Shown piece by piece: positions 5,578 to 14,400 of a stretch of 16,955 bases of DNA. Origin of the DNA: UCB3 sp964415605 (GTDB lineage Bacteria > Chloroflexota > Anaerolineae > Epilineales > Epilineaceae); assembly GCA_964415605.1 (NCBI GenBank), contig CAYQBA010000099.1:1-16955 (forward strand), in the 5' to 3' direction. A program made the position numbers and the translations under genes. Each line of letters begins with the position of its first letter. The stretch's first letter is position 1. The notes beneath the pieces were generated by a model that was given only the letters and a program-made list of their open reading frames with translations, did no database searches and was not told the DNA's origin.

Positions 5578-6471
5578 CCTCCCCACCCGAACGCCGGCTC
5601 ATCCTCCGCCGCCGTCGACGCGCTCGATGTGGCACTGCTCCAGCGTGCTGCCGCCGACGTCGGGCTGGGCGACGTGCTGACACCGGCCGCCGTGGCCAGC
5701 CTGGAGCACTATGCGGCCGAGATGGTGGCCTGGAACCAACGCGTCAACCTGACGCGGATCACGGCGCCGGGCGAGATCGCCGTCCTGCACTTCGTGGACT
5801 CGTTGGTCTGCCTGCGCGGCATCGGCGCCGCCGGTGCGGCCGACCAACCGCTGGCATGCGTCGACGTCGGCGCGGGCGCGGGCCTGCCCGGCATCGTGCT
5901 GCAGCTGGTCCGGCCGGCATGGCACGTCACCCTGGTCGAGGCCGTCGGCAAGAAGGCGGCCTTCCTGGCGCACGCCGTCGGCGTCCTCGGGCTGGATCGC
6001 TGCACCGTCGTGCACGCCCGTGCGGAGGACGTCGCGCACCAGCCTGGCCACCGCGCCGCGTACGACGTGGCGGTGGCCCGCGCCGTCGCCGCGTTGCCGG
6101 TCCTGGCCGAGTACCTCCTGCCGCTCCTGCGCGTCGGCGGGCGAATGCTCGCCCTCAAGGGCGAGGCCGTCGACGCCGAGGTCGCCGCCCTCGCGCCGGC
6201 GCTCGCGATCCTGGGCGGGCGGTTGGTGGACGTGATGCCGTATCGACTGCCCGGCCTCGAACGCGTGCGCCACCTCGTCATCGCCGAGAAGGTCGCGCGC
6301 ACGCCCAACCCGTTCCCCCGCCGCGCCGGCCTGCCAGCCCAGGCGCCGTTGACGGCCGGTTGGCGTTCGCCGGCGACGAAGTCGGCGCGCTCCGATCGAC
6401 GATCCTCTCGCCGTCCGCGCGACGGTCGACCGGCAAGCGCTGGAAAGGGGATTGACGGGGAGCCGCGGTAA
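5554..6471 (+). CDS. rsmG: 16S rRNA (guanine-N7) methyltransferase RsmG
   Basis: RsmG (GidB) methylates N7 of G527 in 16S rRNA using S-adenosylmethionine. The Rossmann core is complete: WNQRVNLTRIT, HFVDSLVCL, motif I DVGAGAGLPGIVLQLV, VEAVGKKAAFL, then VAVARAVAALPVLAEYLLPL and GGRMLALKGE. The domain ends near RRAGLPAQAPL. The protein is 305 residues from the ATG at 5554 (300 from the alternative at 5569) against about 207 in E. coli. The excess is a Pro/Ser-rich start and an Arg/Ser-rich tail of some 45 residues after the conserved end. No Shine-Dalgarno sequence precedes either ATG. It is divergent from glyA, and a sortase gene follows 24 bp after its stop. Confidence 0.93.
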   Translation: MHPSPMHPPPHPNAGSSSAAVDALDVALLQRAAADVGLGDVLTPAAVASLEHYAAEMVAWNQRVNLTRITAPGEIAVLHFVDSLVCLRGIGAAGAADQPLACVDVGAGAGLPGIVLQLVRPAWHVTLVEAVGKKAAFLAHAVGVLGLDRCTVVHARAEDVAHQPGHRAAYDVAVARAVAALPVLAEYLLPLLRVGGRMLALKGEAVDAEVAALAPALAILGGRLVDVMPYRLPGLERVRHLVIAEKVARTPNPFPRRAGLPAQAPLTAGWRSPATKSARSDRRSSRRPRDGRPASAGKGIDGEPR

Positions 6472-6480
6472 CAGTAGACT
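6452..6480 (+). promoter_or_regulatory. Promoter of the sortase-selA unit inside the rsmG 3' end
   Basis: TTGACG (6452-6457), exactly 17 bp, then TAGACT (6475-6480). The -35 is 5 of 6 and the -10 is 4 of 6. The predicted start near 6487 is only about 9 nt before the sortase ATG, giving a nearly leaderless message. This agrees with the absence of a Shine-Dalgarno sequence. Confidence 0.55.
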
Positions 6481-6495
6481 TAATTGTTGTCTCCC

Positions 6496-7329
6496 ATGAC
6501 CACATCCATGCTCCGCGGCGCCGGTCGCCGGCTGGCCAACGCGTTCATCGCTTACTTCGGCACCTCGCTCCTCCTCTTCGGCGCGGCGCTCTTCGGCGTG
6601 GCCGCCGTCGTGCAGGGTTGGCGCGAGCACGATATGGCCGCGATCGAGCGGCAGGTGGAGGCCGTGCCCGAGTTCGACGCGTCGTTGGCCGAGCCGGGCG
6701 CCGGGAGCGGACCGGCAGCGGAGCTGGCCGGGGCCACCACCGGGCTGCCCGGATCCCGAGCCGCCGGGCCGGATGCGACCGCCGATGCGCAGGCCGCCGG
6801 ACCCGTCGGCGGGGCGGCCGCCGCCGGGAGCCCCGCGGCCAACGCCCTTCCCCCGGACCGCATCGTGATCCCCGCCATTGGCGTCGAGGCACCGGTCGTG
6901 GAGGTCGGATGGGAGGCCCGCATCGTCAACGGGGAGGCTCAAGGCAACGTCTGGCAGACGGCGGACTTCGCCGCCGGCTTCCACAAGGGCTCGGCGCATC
7001 CGGGCGGCGTCGGCAACATCGTCATCTCGGGGCACAACAACGTCAAGGGCGCCGTCTTCCAGGACCTTTACGATCTCGCACCGGGCGACCCGATTTATCT
7101 CTATGCCGGCGATCGGACTTGGGCGTATGCCGTCGAGCACAAGCTCGTGGTCCGCGAGTCGGAGGCCAGCGTCGAGCGGCGCCGCCAGAACGCCCGTTGG
7201 ATCGATCCCACGCCGGACGAGCGGCTGACGCTCGTGTCGTGCTATCCCCGTTGGGGCAACACGCATCGGGTGATCATCGTGGCCCGGCCAAGCGTGGCCA
7301 CCGTGGCACGGGCGGGCGCGGCGCCGTGA
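6496..7329 (+). CDS. Membrane-anchored sortase
   Basis: Sortases are cysteine transpeptidases that join surface proteins to an acceptor at the cell envelope. The 277-residue protein has one N-terminal membrane helix (about 16-40), a long Ala/Gly/Pro-rich linker (about 60-118) and the catalytic beta-barrel (about 120-265). The triad is visible: His180 in ISGHNN, Cys249 in TLVSCYP and Arg258 in NTHRVIIVARP. The fold markers DRIVIPAIGVEAPV and F.DLYDLAPGDPIYLY are present. The ATG at 6496 is used; two in-frame TTG codons lie just upstream. No Shine-Dalgarno sequence is seen and a promoter lies directly upstream. The stop overlaps the selA GTG. No classical LPxTG substrate is encoded in the window. 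I do not assign a sortase class. Confidence 0.9.
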   Translation: MTTSMLRGAGRRLANAFIAYFGTSLLLFGAALFGVAAVVQGWREHDMAAIERQVEAVPEFDASLAEPGAGSGPAAELAGATTGLPGSRAAGPDATADAQAAGPVGGAAAAGSPAANALPPDRIVIPAIGVEAPVVEVGWEARIVNGEAQGNVWQTADFAAGFHKGSAHPGGVGNIVISGHNNVKGAVFQDLYDLAPGDPIYLYAGDRTWAYAVEHKLVVRESEASVERRRQNARWIDPTPDERLTLVSCYPRWGNTHRVIIVARPSVATVARAGAAP

Positions 7330-8846
7330 CATCGCTACGCGGCCTGCCCGCCGTGCATGCCGTGCTGACCCACCCCGGCCTCGCCGCGGCGGTCGAGCGG
7401 CACGGGCACGCCGTGGTCGTCGAAGCCGTCCGGGAAACGCTGGACGCCGTGCGCGGCGAGTGGCGCGCCGCGGCGGAAGCCCCGGGCGATCCCGCGCATG
7501 GCGCCGCCGCAGGCATCACGGAGGCGGTCATCGACGCCGTCCGCGCCAGGCTGGCGAGCTGGCTGGCACCCCGCCCGCGCCGCGTTGTCAACGCCACCGG
7601 CGTTATCCTCCATACCAACCTGGGGCGCGCGCCGCTCAGCCGCACCGCGTCCGAGGCCATGCAAGCCGCCGCCGAAGGGTACACCGACCTGGAGTACAAC
7701 CTCGAGTCGGGTCGGCGAGGCTCGCGTCACGACGTCGCGGCGCCCCTCGTGTGCCGCCTCACCGGGGCGGAGGCGGCCCTCGTCGTCAACAACAACGCGG
7801 GGGCCACGCTGCTGGTGCTTTCGGCCCTCGCCCGCGGGCGCGCCGTCGTGGTGTCGCGCGGCCAGCTCGTCGAGATCGGCGGCGGCTACCGCATCCCGGA
7901 CGTCATGGCCGCGGGCGGGGCACGGCTGGTCGAGGTCGGCACCACCAACCGCACGCGCCTCGACGACTATCGCGCGGCGATCGACGACCAGACCGCCCTG
8001 ATCCTGCGCGTCCACGCCAGCAACTACCGCATCGTGGGGTTCGCCGCGGAGGTGGCGCTGGACGATCTCGTGGCGCTCGGCCGGTCGGCCGGGGTCCCGG
8101 TTGTCGACGATCTTGGCAGCGGCAGCTTGATCGACACGGCGGCCTTCGGGTTGACGGCCGAGCCGATGGTCCAGGACAGCCTGGCCCGCGGCGCGGCGCT
8201 GGCCTGCTTCAGCGGCGACAAGCTGCTCGGCGGCCCGCAGGCCGGGATCATCGTCGGACGAGCAGACCTCGTCGCCCGCCTGCGCCGCCACCCGCTCACC
8301 CGTGCGATGCGACCCGACAAGGTCACGCTGGCGGGGCTGCATGCGACCCTCGTGCATTACGCCGAGGGTTCGGCGCTGACCGAGGTGCCGCTGTGGCGCA
8401 TGATCAGCGCGCCGTTGGCCGACATTCAAGGCCGGGCCGCCGCCTGGCATGCCGCGCTGGCCACGCGCGGCATCGAAGTCGATCTCACGCCGGGACATTC
8501 GACCATCGGCGGCGGTGCGCTGCCGGGTGAGACGCTGCCGACGATGCTCCTGGCCGTCCGACCCGCCAACTGCGATGCGTTCGCCGCGGCGCTCCGCCGG
8601 GCGGAGCGGCCGGTCGTGGCGCGGATCGCCGAGCACCGCGTGGTGCTCGACCCGCGGACCGTGATGGCCGACGAGGATGCCGCCGTGATGGCCGCCGTGG
8701 AGACGGCGTGGGCGCATCAGTCGGCCGTGGCGGTGGCCTCTCCGTCGGGCGCGGCGGCGACCACGTCCGACGCCGCTTCGGCACCCGGGTCGGGAGCCTC
8801 GGTCGGCTCACCCTCCGATTCCGCCGGCTCGCGCTCGGTCAGATAG
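7326..8846 (+). CDS. selA: L-seryl-tRNA(Sec) selenium transferase
   Basis: SelA converts seryl-tRNA(Sec) to selenocysteinyl-tRNA(Sec) with selenophosphate, the bacterial route to selenocysteine. Landmarks are an N-terminal tRNA-binding region (LPAVHAVL... VVEAVRETLD), RRVVNATGVILHTNLGRAPLS (86-106), YTDLEYNLESGRRGSR (119-134), VVNNNAGATLL, IVGF, DDLGSGSLID (261-270) and the PLP lysine K299 in FSGDKLLGGPQAG. The start is a GTG sharing bases with the sortase stop (GTGA), implying translational coupling. The conserved protein ends near residue 465, the usual length. Residues from about 465 to 506 are Ser/Ala/Gly-rich, lie entirely within the overlap with gyrA, and are probably not conserved. selB, selC and selD are not in the window. 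Confidence 0.95.
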   Translation: MTSLRGLPAVHAVLTHPGLAAAVERHGHAVVVEAVRETLDAVRGEWRAAAEAPGDPAHGAAAGITEAVIDAVRARLASWLAPRPRRVVNATGVILHTNLGRAPLSRTASEAMQAAAEGYTDLEYNLESGRRGSRHDVAAPLVCRLTGAEAALVVNNNAGATLLVLSALARGRAVVVSRGQLVEIGGGYRIPDVMAAGGARLVEVGTTNRTRLDDYRAAIDDQTALILRVHASNYRIVGFAAEVALDDLVALGRSAGVPVVDDLGSGSLIDTAAFGLTAEPMVQDSLARGAALACFSGDKLLGGPQAGIIVGRADLVARLRRHPLTRAMRPDKVTLAGLHATLVHYAEGSALTEVPLWRMISAPLADIQGRAAAWHAALATRGIEVDLTPGHSTIGGGALPGETLPTMLLAVRPANCDAFAAALRRAERPVVARIAEHRVVLDPRTVMADEDAAVMAAVETAWAHQSAVAVASPSGAAATTSDAASAPGSGASVGSPSDSAGSRSVR

Positions 8847-11269
8847 GCCAGCGAGGCGACGGCGTCGCCTTCGCCGGGCCGAATGACGATGACCCCGCGC
8901 GTGGCGCGCCCCATCCGGCTGATCGCTTCCACTTCGGTGCGCATGACGATGCCGTTGCGCGTGATCAGCGCCAGGTCATGCCCGTCCTCGACCACGCGTG
9001 CGTCGACGATCTCGCCGATCTCGCCCAGCCGATGGGCGTCGACGGTGAGGATGCCCTGGGTGAAGCGGCCTTGGACCTTGTACTCGGCAAGCGAGGTGCG
9101 CTTGCCGTAGCCGGTCGAGGTGATCACGAACAGGTCGGCATCCGGCCGCACCACGTCCATCGCGGCCAGGGTGTCGCCGCGCTTGCACCGGATGGCGTTG
9201 ACGCCGCCGGCGGCGCGGCCCATCGCGCGCGCATCGGTCTCGCGGAACCGGAGCGCCATGCCGCGGCGGGTGACGAGGATGACCTCGTCGGCGCCGGACG
9301 TGATCTTCGCCCAGCCCAGCGCGTCCCCCTCGTCGAGCAGGATGGCGATGAGGCCGCTCGTCCGGACGTTGGCGAACTCGCGCAGCACCGTGCGCTTGAT
9401 GCGGCCGTTGACGGTGGCCATCGTCAGGTAGCCGCCCTGCTCGAACTGGCCGGCGCGCACGGCCAGCGTGACCGTCACGCGCTCGCCGGCGTCGATCTGG
9501 ATCAGGTTGGCGAGCGGCGTGCCCGCCGCCTCGCGGCTGGACTCCGGCACCTGGAACGCCGGCAGCTGGAACACCCGGCCGCGATCGGTGAAGAACAAGA
9601 GCCGGTCGTGCGTGTTGGCCACGAAGTTGTCGCGCATCGCATCGTCGGCCTTGGTCCGCGCGCCGATGATGCCCTTGCCCCCGCGGTTCTGGGCGCGGTA
9701 GGTGCTGGCCGGCACGCGCTTGATGTAGCCGCGCTGCGTGACCGTGATCAGCACGTTCTCCTCGGCGATCAGGTCTTCGATGTTGAGCTCGCTGACGTCG
9801 ATCTCGATGCTGGTCCGTCGCGCGTCTCCATGCGTCCGCATCAAGTCGTCGAGGTCTTCGCGGATGACGGCGAGGATCTCCTGCGTGTCGGCCAGGAGCC
9901 GCTCCAGATAGGTGATGCGCTCCGAGATGGCCCGATACTCTTCCTCGATTTTCTCCCGCTCGAGGGCCGCCAGGCGCCGGAGCTGCATGTCGAGGATGGC
10001 CTGGGCCTGGATCTCGGACAGCTCGAAGCGCGTCATGAGGTTGGCGCGCGCGGCCTGCGCGTCCTCGGACCGCCGAATCGTCTCGATGACGGCGTCGAGG
10101 TTGGCGATGGCGATCCGCAGCCCCTCGAGGACGTGCTGGCGGTGCCGCGCGCGCTCGAGCTCGTACACCGTGCGGCGGCGGATCACGTCGCGCCGGTGCT
10201 CGAGGTAGTGGATCAGCAGCCGCTTGAGCGGCAGCACCTTGGGCTCGCCATCGACGAGCGCCAGCATGTTGACGCCAAACGTGGCCTGAAGCTGGCTGTA
10301 CTTGTAGAGCTGGTTGAGCGTGATCCGGGCGTCGGCGCCGCGCTTGAGCTCGATGACGATCCGGATGCCGGTCCGATCGCTCTCGTCGCGCAGGTCGTGG
10401 ATGGTCTCGATGCGCTTGGTCCGCGCCAGATCGGCGATGCGTTCGAGCAGGGTGGTCTTGTTGAGCTGGAACGGGATCTCGGTGACGATGATCGCGTCGC
10501 GCCCGGGGCGGACCTCCTCAAAATGGGCCTTGGCGCGCATGAGCACCCGGCCGCGGCCCGTGGCGTAGGCATTCAGGATCCCCTCGCGCCCCATGATGCT
10601 GGCACCCGTCGGAAAGTCCGGCCCGGGGATGAACCGCATGAGCGTTTCGGGCGTGATGTCCTCGGCCTCCGCGTAGTGGTCGATGATGTGCATCAGCGCC
10701 GCGCAGATCTCGCGGAGGTTGTGGGGCGGCACGTTGGTGGCCATGCCGACCGCGATGCCGCTGGCCCCGTTGACCAGGAGGTTGGGCACCCGCGCGGGCA
10801 TCACCACCGGCTCCTGGCGCGAGTCGTCGTAGTTGGGGCGCGTGTCGACGGTGTTCATGTCGATGTCGGCCAGCATCTCCATCGCCATCTGCGATGGGCG
10901 GGCCTCGGTGTAGCGGTGCGCCGCCGGCGGATCGCCGTCGATCGACCCGAAGTTGCCCTGGCCGTCGACCAAGGGGTAGCGCATCGAAAAGCCCTGCGCG
11001 AGGCGGACCATGGCGTCGTACACCGACGAGTCGCCGTGCGGGTGGTACTTGCCGAGCACGTCGCCGACCGTGGCGGCGCTCTTCTTGTAGGCCCGGTCCG
11101 GCCGCAGGCCGTTGTCGTACATCGTGTAAAGGATCCGTCGCTGGACCGGCTTGAGGCCGTCGCGCACGTCGGGTAGCGCGCGCGACGTGATCACGCTCAT
11201 GGCGTAGTCGAGGTACGCCTCGCGCATCTCACGTTCGATGTCGACGAGCTGAACGATGCCTGAGTCCAT
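8717..11269 (-). CDS. gyrA: DNA gyrase subunit A
   Basis: The 850-residue protein is the breakage-reunion subunit of type II topoisomerase, working with GyrB to introduce negative supercoils. The N-terminal part holds YLDYAMSVITSRALPDVRDG (19-38), KYHPHGDSSVYD (74-85) and the catalytic Tyr120 in AAHRYTEAR. Ser81 and Asp85, equivalent to quinolone-determining positions 83 and 87 of E. coli, are the sensitive types. The GyrA box in the C-terminal wrapping domain is QNRGGKG (527-533). This identifies gyrase rather than topoisomerase IV. Six-bladed CTD repeats follow to about residue 810. The last 40 residues form an acidic, probably disordered tail encoded within the selA overlap. The start is ATG 11269; no clear Shine-Dalgarno sequence is seen. 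An extended -10 promoter lies upstream. Confidence 0.97.
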   Translation of the reverse strand: MDSGIVQLVDIEREMREAYLDYAMSVITSRALPDVRDGLKPVQRRILYTMYDNGLRPDRAYKKSAATVGDVLGKYHPHGDSSVYDAMVRLAQGFSMRYPLVDGQGNFGSIDGDPPAAHRYTEARPSQMAMEMLADIDMNTVDTRPNYDDSRQEPVVMPARVPNLLVNGASGIAVGMATNVPPHNLREICAALMHIIDHYAEAEDITPETLMRFIPGPDFPTGASIMGREGILNAYATGRGRVLMRAKAHFEEVRPGRDAIIVTEIPFQLNKTTLLERIADLARTKRIETIHDLRDESDRTGIRIVIELKRGADARITLNQLYKYSQLQATFGVNMLALVDGEPKVLPLKRLLIHYLEHRRDVIRRRTVYELERARHRQHVLEGLRIAIANLDAVIETIRRSEDAQAARANLMTRFELSEIQAQAILDMQLRRLAALEREKIEEEYRAISERITYLERLLADTQEILAVIREDLDDLMRTHGDARRTSIEIDVSELNIEDLIAEENVLITVTQRGYIKRVPASTYRAQNRGGKGIIGARTKADDAMRDNFVANTHDRLLFFTDRGRVFQLPAFQVPESSREAAGTPLANLIQIDAGERVTVTLAVRAGQFEQGGYLTMATVNGRIKRTVLREFANVRTSGLIAILLDEGDALGWAKITSGADEVILVTRRGMALRFRETDARAMGRAAGGVNAIRCKRGDTLAAMDVVRPDADLFVITSTGYGKRTSLAEYKVQGRFTQGILTVDAHRLGEIGEIVDARVVEDGHDLALITRNGIVMRTEVEAISRMGRATRGVIVIRPGEGDAVASLAYLTEREPAESEGEPTEAPDPGAEAASDVVAAAPDGEATATAD

Positions 11270-11326
11270 GATGCGTGCGCAGCTTTCTGGGGGCGGGCCA
11301 GTCGGAGTCCGGCGTGATTACGTCAA

Positions 11327-11335
11327 ATTATAGCA
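11327..11335 (-). promoter_or_regulatory. Extended -10 promoter of gyrA
   Basis: On the minus strand the sequence is TGCTATAAT: a perfect TATAAT (11332-11327) with the TGn extension. It stands out in GC-rich DNA. The predicted start near 11320 gives a leader of about 50 nt to the gyrA ATG. No -35 match is seen 17 bp upstream; that region is occupied by an inverted repeat. Confidence 0.7.
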
Positions 11336-11361
11336 CGCCTCGGCCGGGCGGCGCCGAGGCG
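11336..11361 (-). terminator. Inverted repeat next to the gyrA promoter
   Basis: A 9-bp stem is formed by CGCCTCGGC and GCCGAGGCG (11361-11353 and 11344-11336 on the minus strand) with an 8-nt loop. It lies 40 bp past the stop of the propeller gene and abuts the gyrA extended -10. It may end the upstream transcript or act as a regulatory site in the gyrA -35 region. Which of the two cannot be decided by eye. Confidence 0.4.
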
Positions 11362-11400
11362 GCGGGAGAGTGTTCGCCTGTCCGGGGAAGGCGCGACCGG

Positions 11401-14400
11401 CTATCGCTGGCGCCGCTGGAACAGCCGAGGAAGGTGAATCGTATGCCCGTCTGGGCCGGCCGTGGCCGAGCGGGTCGGCGTCCGGCTCGCCGCCTGCGTT
11501 GCGGCGCCCGTGGGGGCCGGCGTCGCGCTGCGGACGGGCGTCGACGACGCGGGAGGCGGCGTGCCGGGCGTCTGCGGCGTTCCCACGGTCGGCGTGCCGG
11601 GCATGGGCGTCGGCGTCCGCGTCGCGCGCGGCGTGGCCGACACCCGCGGGCGCGTGGCCGTGGGAAGGTTGGCGGCGCGCACCTGGCGTGCGATCGGCAG
11701 GAATGCCCGATGGCCGCCGCCTGCGGTAGGGGTGGCCGTGGCCTGCCGCGTCGGCGTGGATTCGACCGTGGCCCGAGTGGGCGAGGCCGATGCCCGGGGC
11801 GTGGCGGTGGCGCTGGCGGTGGCGCCTCGGGTCGGCGTGGTCGGCGTCGTAGCCGATGCCGGGCCGGTCGGCGTCGGGGTCGGCGCGTCCCCGTTCAAGC
11901 GATAGCGGGCCACGCCCCAGCCTTCGGTGCCGATCCAGATGTCGCCATTGGGCGCCACGGCCACCACCGAGACGTCGCCCGCCACGATGCCGGACGACTC
12001 GGGCTGCAGGATGGCCAGGGGCGGCGCGGTGACGTCGAGCGTGTCGTACACCCACAGCCCGCCGGTGGCACGATCGACGCGCCAGCTCTCGGAAGCGGCG
12101 GCATCGCGGGCCGTGCCGCCGCGGGTCGTCGCCACCCACAGCCGGCCGCCCGCGTCCAGCGCGATGTCGCTGACCCAGCCCGAACGGTCGAAGACGGCGT
12201 TCTGCCAACCAGGCGCGTTCCACTGGTTGATCACGGCCGGCCAGAAGGGCTTGTCGTTGACCAGGGCTTCGGTGGAGGTCTTGTCGGTGCCGTACCCGCC
12301 CACCCAGGCCCGGCCGCCCGGCCCCGCCGCGACCGACAGCACCTCCGCTCGCAAGGCGCTCTCGGCATAGGTGACGAGGCCGTTGCGGGTGTCGAACTTC
12401 TCCCACGTGCCGGCGGCGATGTTGAAACGCGCCACGCCACCGCCGACGAGGTTGCCCCCGGGGCTGGTGCCGTCCGGCACCGACATGTGATGGGCCGCCG
12501 ACACCCAGACCTGCCCGGCGGCACAGTCCACCGCGATCCCGGTCGTGTTGTTCGACGCCAGGGTGGTGTAGCTGTAGCCCTTCCACGTGTCCTGGGTCCG
12601 CTGGTGCACCGAGGCGCCCGGGGTCAGGACATCGACGCCGGCGCCGAGCGCGTCCCAGGGGCTCCCGGTTCCCACCCACAACGAGCCGTCGCACCCGAGC
12701 GCCAGGCTGGACACGCTGCCATCCCGGAGACCGCCGGTGCCGCCGCCCGTGTTCTCGACCGTCCGTGAGGTCCACGCCCCGCCTTCGAACACCGTGAGGC
12801 CGCCGTCGACGTACTTGCGGTTCTTGGCGTCCCACAGCGACTCCGTGCTGCCGAACCATACCCGGTCGCCCTGGACCTTGACGGCATGCACGTTGTCGCC
12901 GATCAGCCCGGTCCATGGCAGCTTGCCATCCGGGTCGGTGCTGGCCATCGAGTGGGCGTTCCACCCGTCGTCGTCGACGTTGGGCGTGCCCTTGGTGTCG
13001 AGGTCGATCACGCCCGCGCCAAAGCGGCGCTGCGCGCGACTGCCGGTGGCCAACCAGACGTGGTCCTGCCACCCCGTGCCCGGCTGGCCGAAGTCGATGT
13101 CGGCGATGAAGTTGGTCGTCGGCGCCCGGCGCGTCGTCAGGCGATCGCCGAACGTCAGGTCCTTGATGCTCAGGCGGTCGATGCCGCCGGCAATGCCGTT
13201 GACGGCGCCCGTGCCGATCCATGCCGTGTCGCGGGTGACGACGAGCGCCTGAGCGGTGTCTCGCGCGAGGCCGTCCTCGGTCGTGAACGCCAGGCCCAGC
13301 CCGAAGTTCCAGACGTCGTCCTCCTGGTTGCGCAAGGTGCCCTTGTGATCGAGGACGCTCAGCCCGCCCCGACTGCGGGCGAGCCACACGGTGTTGGCCA
13401 GGGTCGGCACGTCGGCCGGGCCGAGGGCGATCGCGTTGACGGTGTCACCGCCACGGCGATCGGGAATGTCGATGCGGCGGGTGCGGTCGTCGACCAGGGT
13501 CGGCTCGTTGGCTCGCCAGTACATGATGCCGCGGCCCTGGATCGCGGCCCACACCCAGTCATTGGCGTCGACGGCGAGCGCCTGGACGTGGCATGTGAGG
13601 GTGACCTGCATGCTATAGCAGCTCGTCCCCTGCCAGCGGTCGTCGGCCACGTCGGGCGTGCCCTTCGTATCGAGGAAGCTCACACCGCCATGCATGCGCG
13701 ACCACGTCGGCGGCTCGTCGGGATCGGCCGTCTTCTCGAGCCCCCAGTGCGGTGACGTGGCCGCCCACAGGTCGCCGCTGGCCGTCAGCACCAGATCGTT
13801 GACGTTGTCGGACACCAATCCAAACGTCTCGGCGCCATCTGGCGTGCGCTTGTACGTCGAGGCAAACGTGGCGATCGGGGCCCAGGTGTCGTCGTTGGGC
13901 GCCAGCGTGCCACGCGTGTCCAGCCGGCCCACGCCCCCGCCGGACCAGGCGCCGACCTCGGCGTCCCACACCTGGGCCATGCCCACCCAGACATGGTTGC
14001 CGTCGACCAGGACGGCTCGGATGTCGTCGGACGACAGACCACCCGCGGTGTTGGCCACGTTGAAGGTGTGCCACGCATCGTCGGCGGGCGATGTCGGATC
14101 GCCTTCGGCGAACATCGTGAGCCCGCGGTCGGTCCCGAGCCACTTGCGGCCATCGGGGCCGATGGCGATGTCGTGGACGGTGTTGCCCGCGATGGGGTCC
14201 TGTGGGCGCAGGTATTGGTGATACGTGCCGGTCTGCAGGTCCCAGCGGACCAGGCCACCCGACCGCGTGCCCGCCCAGAGCGCGTTGCCCTCGAGTGCCA
14301 GCGCCAGGATGTCGTCGCCGTTGGCGAAGGTCGTCCACTGGCCCACGGGGAGATCGTCCGCCGGCCTCGCCGCGGCTGGCAGGGACAGGCCGCCCAGCAC

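Noticed and set aside
8708..11176. An 822-residue open frame on the plus strand opposite gyrA
   Set aside because: It is rich in His, Asp, Arg and Val without recognisable domains and mirrors gyrA codons. GyrA is conserved throughout on the other strand, so this is a GC-driven shadow.
11401..11715. Classical LPxTG sortase substrate at the end of the propeller protein
   Set aside because: The LP motifs are not LPxTG-like and are not followed by a membrane helix and basic tail, so a direct link to the sortase at 6496 is unsupported.
11318..13387. A 689-residue minus-strand frame within the propeller gene
   Set aside because: It lacks a signal peptide and repeats, is Arg/Gly/His-rich, and is out of frame with the clear propeller protein.
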